This document shows, piece after piece, positions 59,012 to 64,000 of a stretch of DNA of 64,000 nt (position 1 is the first letter of the stretch; the number at the start of each line of letters is the position of its first letter). The position numbers and the translations under genes were made by a program. This stretch comes from Fasciolopsis buskii (lineage: Eukaryota > Platyhelminthes > Trematoda > Plagiorchiida > Fasciolidae): assembly GCA_008360955.1 (NCBI GenBank), contig LUCM01000658.1, forward strand, positions 174,444-238,443. Direction: 5' to 3'. The notes under the pieces were generated by a model, which did not search any database, had not been told where the DNA came from, and saw only the letters and a list, made by a program, of their open reading frames with translations.

Positions 59012-59570
59012 GTGTCGAAGGAGGCGGTTAAAATTCGGAATGCCCCTATTGAAGATCATCGCATTCGACAGTTGCACCAAGGGGTTGAGCTCGGAAATCC
59101 GAAGCCATTAGTACTGCTGCGAGGAATGTGGTGTCTCAGGGGCGCACCGTTCGGCCACGACTCGATGGTAAGGGAGCTGAGGCGTGAGCGGCTCACGCGA
59201 CTTTTACCTCCCTTGCTTAATGTTTTCCGTAAGTATTCAAATCGCTGACGACCGCGAGTAGCGCTATGGTCCAGGTTTATCAGCATTAAAGGCTTTCTAG
59301 TCCACCGGAGCTGCATCCTCACCTTCACAGGACGACTTAGCCACTCTTTTGACGAAGATCGGCACATCGCTACAACGGTTAGCAGCCGATAGAAATCGGC
59401 AACGAGCATGGTTCAGCCCGCCTCGAGGCAGGCGCAGTGGCCCCTCCCCCATGCGGCCATTCTTGCCATCCGCGGAGGGTTACTGTAATATTCAGGGCCA
59501 CTTTGGTGGTCTTGCAAAATACGTGCCCCCGGGTGCACAATCCCAAGTAAGAAACAGGGAAACCAGGTAC
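59012..59570 (+). mobile_element. Ty3/gypsy copy B, gag region
   Basis: Gag of a CsRn1-like element: IRQLHQGVELGNPKP and LLRGMWCL match the capsid block IRQLLxGxELGDRKPSxLLREMR. After a stop near 59,247 and a shift, TKIGTSLQRLAADRNR and RRSGPSP lead to a zinc-knuckle remnant (EGYCNIQGHFGGLAKYV). Family members read CYYHxRFGxxAxxCxxPC. Only the first Cys and the His survive here. Gag would form the particle and bind RNA. This one is broken. Confidence 0.8.
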
Positions 59571-59995
59571 CTATTTCGTGGTCTCGGCACAAGACACAAG
59601 GCTATCCACCAACTGTCGCCTCATTAACGTTAGGTACTTGACGAATAACAGACCACCCTCGGTGGATAGTGATGCCGAGATTAGTATGACCTCTCGTGAC
59701 ACGAACAATTTTACCACCGCACAAGCGGATGCTATACGGGCGGTGAACGGCACCGATATCCGCACGTACGGACATCGTTCCGTCACTCTGGAACTAGGCC
59801 TGGATAGTACATTTCGTTAGGTTTTCCGCGTCGCCGAAGTTCCGTTTCTTATCACTGGCATCGACTTCTTCCAGCATTTAAACGTACTAGTCGACGTTCG
59901 GCACGGGAAAATAGCAGACCGCCAAAAGTCGCTGACCGTGACCGGCTCGTACGTCGTCATCAAACATGTCACGCATCAGCATCCCAAACCGTAAA
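59571..59995 (+). mobile_element. Ty3/gypsy copy B, protease region
   Basis: Aspartic protease domain of the same element. The active-site block reads VDSDAEIS at about 59,662-59,685 where the family has VDTGAEVS, so the D-T/S-G triad has lost its glycine. It is followed by AVNGTDIRTYGHRSVTLELGL, a TAG stop at 59,818, then FRVAEVPFLITGIDFFQHLN in the same frame. Family text around it is otherwise well preserved. Confidence 0.85.
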
Positions 59996-60820
59996 CCCAG
60001 CATCTATGCGACGAGCTAGTTCGCGACTACCGAGGTCTACTGCGACACACCGATCCACTTCCTGCCGTCATTACTAAGGTGGCCCACCACATAGAGACCA
60101 CAAGATCCCCAACCTTCATTTGGCCTCGTCGCCTAGCTCCTGGCAAATTCTGCCTAGCTAAGGCCGAAATCTACCGCATGTTGTGACTGGGCAACATCAC
60201 GGATCCTAGCAGTCCTTGGGCCTCTCCGCTTCATATAACACCTGGGTCCAATGGCAACTGGTGACCATGTGGGGACTACAGAGCACTAGAGTGGGTCACC
60301 ATTCCCCATAGGTAACCGATTCCTTTTACAGAGTATTGCACTTTGTCGCTGTCCAATTGCAAGGTCCTCCGCTGCACGTATTTAGTACGAGCATACAATA
60401 AAATTCCCGTAGAGGAAACAGATATGTCAAAAACGGCGCCGAATAACTTTTAGACTGATCTGGTTCGTTAGGATGCCTTTCGGACTGAGCAGTGCAGCTC
60501 AAACTTTCCAAAGGTTTGTGCACCAAGTTATACGCGATTTAGAGAATATGTGTATGCACCTTGACGATATCCCAGTTGCAAGCCACTCGCAGCGGCAAGA
60601 CTCGGCTCGGCAACACGCTCTTTTCGACCACCACAGCAAACATGGATTAACGGTTAGAGATTCGAAATGTGAGCTGGGAAAACTCAGCGTCACAATCTTA
60701 CAGCATAACGCCTCGTCTTCAGATATGACTCAATTACCGGATAATGTCAATGCTATTCGGGACTACCCTGAACCTAGTTCTTATCGACAGTCACGGCAAT
60801 TTGTCGGCCTGGTTTGATTC
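59996..60820 (+). mobile_element. Ty3/gypsy copy B, reverse transcriptase
   Basis: RT blocks in order: GLLRHTDPLPAVITKVAHHIET, RRLAPGKFCLAKAE, DPSSPWASPLH, PCGDYRALEWVTIPHR, LVRAYNKIPVEE, MPFGLSSAAQTFQRFVHQV and HLDD at 60,557-60,568, in place of the usual YVDD or YIDD. Then come KCELGKLSV, LPDNVNAIRDYPEPSSYRQ and QFVGLV. Stops interrupt it at 59,992, 60,184, 60,262 and 60,316, and a frameshift falls near 60,450. The two catalytic aspartates remain, but the enzyme cannot be made. Confidence 0.9.
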
Positions 60821-61490
60821 ACCTGGCGTTTATTCACAACAGCGCAGAAATATTTACTCCCCTTACATAGCTGATATAGGTGTTAATTATAAGTTTGCCT
60901 TCCCCAAGAGTGCGGGACAGATGTTCATTTCCATTGAGGACGCTGTCACCAAAATATCGCTGCTTACACATCCCGACCCTTCAGCGCCCATATTTCTGAT
61001 GATTGACGTCTCAGACACCGCAGTCGATGCTGTACTTCAACCGTACACCAACAGTTCTTGGAAGCCATTAGCAATTTTTTCCAGGCGGGTGCAGCCGGCA
61101 GATTCTAGATATACCACGTCCGGCAGGACGTTGCTCTCCGTCGACCTAGCTGTCCGGTACTTCAGGCGCGCATTAGAAGCCCGCCCATTAAAGACGTTCA
61201 CAGATCACACACCTCTAGCATACGCGCTCCAATCAGCCCCTGAAGAATACTCGCTACACGGGATCCGCTACTTAGACTTTGATTCACAGTTCACTGTGGA
61301 CAAACGACGTGTCTCTGGCTCAGATAGCTCCGCCGCTTATGCGCTTTCTCGTATACACCAGCTTCGATTGTCGCCAACACCTGGCAGCGACCTCGATGCG
61401 ATGGCACAGGCCCATATGATGGATCCCGATATCGAAAAAATTCGACGAGACAGCTGCTTTAACATAGCGATGGTAACCATCACAGCGTAG
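60821..61490 (+). mobile_element. Ty3/gypsy copy B, RNase H and connection
   Basis: Part of a 248-codon frame, 60,744-61,490, whose N-terminal 30 or so codons are RT read out of frame. It covers the RT connection (ISLLTHPDPSAPIFLMIDVSD) and RNase H. The first acid is present in IDVSDTAVDAVLQ, where the family has TDASDxAVGAVL. The next acidic block reads SGRTLLSVDLAVRYFR, where the family has DRELLAIYLAVKHFR, so the catalytic Glu is Thr. TDHTPLAYAL keeps the third acid. The end (MAQAHMMDPDIEKIR) leads toward the integrase zinc finger. It is the longest open piece of the element, and still non-functional. Confidence 0.9.
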
Positions 61491-61659
61491 CAGAATGCAA
61501 TTCTTTGCCATATATCGCAAAGTCACCCAAGGCCGGTGGTTCCCGCAGCTCAACTTTATGCCACATTTGTAGCGTTACAAAACCTCGATCACCATGATGT
61601 GGCTGCTTCGGTGGGGTTAAAGACAGAGCGTTTTGTATAGTTCAACTTTAAACGTTACT

Positions 61660-62110
61660 TGTGCTAGTGGTCCCGCGCTTGCATGCAATGACAGAGAATG
61701 AACGTCCATCGGCATACCAAAGCTCCACTGGCCAAACCCCGGACACGTTCTCACCACGTATATGTTGAACTCGTGGGGCCACTCCCACCACCTCACGGAT
61801 CTGTCTATGTATTCACTTGTGTAGACCGCTTCACTCGCTGTCCACAGGCAAAACTAATCCACTGCCGTACGCCAGACGGGGCCGCGAAATCCATCCGAGC
61901 AGGTTGGAAAAGTATATTCGGCTGCCCTGCTGTAGTGACCAGCGACGGTGGCCCCAATTTCGACGGGGTGTTTTCAAGTCTGATTAAGACGCTTGGTTCT
62001 AAGTATATTAGAAATACTGCCTACTACCCTGCAATTCAGGGTCAACCCGCGTTGGAGCAAAATACTATCCCTAGCTCTTTTAAGCCTTCGTAGTTCTGCT
62101 AAGGAGGAAA
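61660..62110 (+). mobile_element. Ty3/gypsy copy B, integrase core
   Basis: 131-codon frame with VHRHTKAPL, DHV-type HHVYVELVGPLPPPHG, CVDRFTRCPQA (first catalytic Asp region), GCPAVVTSDGGPNF (second Asp) and NTAYYPAIQGQ. The third acidic block (normally GLVERFHRQLK) is damaged: LEQN followed by a frame change into ALLSLRSSAKEE. The zinc-binding HHCC domain before it is unreadable. Confidence 0.85.
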
Positions 62111-62670
62111 TGCCCACCATACAAAATGAGCTTGTGTTTGGTTGCACGCTCCCCCTCCCCAGAAAGCTGGTAGAGAACCACGAACTTTAATTATGGTGCC
62201 TATGCAACCGGCTTGCATAGCACATTGGAAACGCTTTATACAAATCCACAATGGGGTCAGCTATCTCCAGGATGCCTTCACGCCGCTCTAAACACTTCAG
62301 CCCACGTTTTCGTCCGCGTTGACGGCACCCTCCCATCATTGCAGTCACCGTACATCTGTCCGTTTTGCACGGTAAAATGCAGCCCTAATTGATTTATTTT
62401 GTAGCTGTTAGCCCACGCATCACGGTGCCTTTCGATCTGATCAAACCTTCCAATGTGAAATTTAGATTGTGCTACGGAATTCTCTCATTTCATGGGTCTC
62501 ATCATCCTGGTCGAGTAAAGGCGGTACCGGTGCTGCCCATGGAGTCTTCTGATTGGAAGAGAGCCACAACACCACCCTTTGCACCAGAAGCATCGGTTAT
62601 GCAAACCACCCGTTGCGGCCGCAAGTTAAAGCAGTCCGTTCTTTTTTACCGACTTTGTTACTATTTTCGC
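62111..62670 (+). mobile_element. Ty3/gypsy copy B, integrase C-terminus and end of pol
   Basis: Broken frames still show ELVFGCTLPLPRKLV (family ELVYGTTLRLPGEFV), HVFVRVDG-like text, VPFDLIKPS (family SIDRLKPA) and the pol end TTRCGRKLKQSVLF (family TTRSGRHVRWPxRF) at about 62,602-62,645. Downstream to 63,100 I could not identify an LTR by eye. Confidence 0.75.
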
Positions 62671-63109
62671 ATGAAGCTGTTCAATACTGTTCCGATTTTG
62701 TACATCTGTAATCATACTAAACAGGATGGCACATGTTTGTCGCGATGATTTATGCGCTGACGGGCATTTCGCCTCCAGGGTGCGTCAACGAAGGCAGCAT
62801 CGAATGCTGTTTTGGTGTTCACCAGTAAGTGGAACATCGAGCGGTGCCCACAAGCTCCGTTTCACCAAGATTTTCCTTCATCCTCTCACAAAAGAACCCA
62901 TGCTATCGAGGCGGCCCCACTGGCTCCGGCACGACAACCATCGTTCCCATGCTCGACATCATTCATCCACTACAGGACGTAGAGAATCCGGAATAAGACA
63001 CTCGTGTTGGACCCCTTTCTGGTGAATATTCCTGTCGCGCGTGAGACCCGTGGATATGGGTTGCGGCCAGATCCACCATTTTTACCGAAAAACATCGGAC
63101 GGGCAGCTC

Positions 63110-63250
63110 GGCTTCTGCGGTGTATGGGCACAGCTAGGCTGGTGAATGAGATCCGAATAAAGGTGACGCACGAATGCTCACAACGGTTAAGGGCAGGTAA
63201 AGGAAATAGGGGATCTGCGTTAAGACAGCCGGACCCGCAGGCTTTCCATT
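63110..63250 (+). repeat. Dispersed repeat family R1, copy 3
   Basis: GATCTGCGTTAAGACAGCC and GACGCACGAATGCTCAC link it to 10,690-10,945 and 54,860-55,060, all on the plus strand. Sequence from 63,420 to 64,000 shows nothing recognised. Confidence 0.55.
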
Positions 63251-64000
63251 TGACGTGTGCCCGGTTTAGTCACCAAATGAATGGGTTTATGACTCATGAA
63301 ACATCCTTTCTACTTGCGGTTGCCCTTTACTTCAAGGTTTTGGTTGAATTACGAATGCAATACGTGCTCGATATTGTATGTTCCGTTTTGTGGTTCCGTT
63401 TGCTGAGTTGGGTTTACTAAACACATCAAGCACAATGACAGCGAGGCATTCAAAGTCGAGCCCAGGAAAAAGCGCTTATTAGATCGCAGTCCGCGGAATA
63501 CCTCAATACTTTAAGACACCAAGTTGGACGGGACGGTTCTATCAATAAAGCAAAGTGTTCAGGTTGAAAAGGCTGTGCGATGAAACCCTCACATAAAAAT
63601 TAAACCACCGACTGTCCGAGCTAATGGACCGAAATGCTAAAATTATTTTATGACTGAGGTATGATGTGTAAAAAATTCTGCATTGAAAGCATAAGCTAAA
63701 GTTCGCAGCACCGGACCTCATTTTATGGCAAGACTTTAGTTCCATAAAATAAGGTTTACTGGCCAACCTTATCTACCTATACTGACAAAAACATTAAAAT
63801 CTGCCTTAATAGGCATTTCGCAGCAATATACAGATCAATCTACTTCTTCACCGTGACCCCTTTGTCATCACATACTCTTGCCGAAGAAACATCACAAAAT
63901 TGAGGAAGCATATGAAAAATTGCTTCTCATCTCTATTTATTCAAGAATTAGAACCCATCATAAGTCAACCACGTGGAGATTGAATGCTACCATTTTGCTT

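Overview
This is eukaryotic, repeat-rich DNA with long introns, almost certainly from a flatworm. Trematode or pseudophyllidean cestode is an inference from the mobile elements: CsRn1-like Ty3/gypsy, Penelope-like, RTE and CR1-like copies plus tRNA-derived SINE-like repeats. There is no prokaryotic signal: no operons, no dense coding, no ribosome binding sites. Most long open frames are chance frames or retroelement debris.

The main host gene is not visible as one open frame. On the minus strand I can join exons at 42,802-42,911, 34,739-34,910, 25,420-25,558 and 18,742-19,029, possibly with a first exon at 43,035-43,282. Every junction has a canonical splice site and matching phase. The product is a Shisa-like (six-cysteine, STMC6-type) single-pass membrane protein: signal peptide, C-C-CC-CC ectodomain, transmembrane helix followed by CCCC, and a proline-rich tail with a PPxY motif. 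A poly(A) signal follows the stop. The introns hold the repeats described below.

Layout. 1-6,860: a degenerate TAG-triplet array of about 6.1 kb, almost free of C on the plus strand, flanked by perfect inverted copies (72 and 91 bp) of a repeat that contains a tRNA-like segment. 6,860-18,500: no recognisable gene; scattered repeats. 18,500-43,300: the Shisa-like gene, whose introns contain a Penelope-like element (22.4-23.4 kb), an RTE remnant (28.0-28.9 kb), SINE-like copies, TA microsatellites and a 31-bp-arm palindrome. 43,798-43,883: an N gap inside a TA microsatellite. 44-55 kb: intergenic, with a tRNA-like repeat, a possible plus-strand terminal exon (48,871-49,165) and a CR1-like endonuclease remnant (49.3-49.6 kb). 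55.6-62.7 kb: two decayed copies of one CsRn1-like Ty3/gypsy element in the same orientation. The second copy is nearly full length (gag, protease, RT, RNase H, integrase) but broken by stops, frameshifts and active-site changes.

The mobile elements are all dead by inspection. The items most worth checking are the hidden Shisa-like gene with a possible alternative signal-peptide exon at 29.1-29.3 kb, and the giant triplet array with its inverted flanks.
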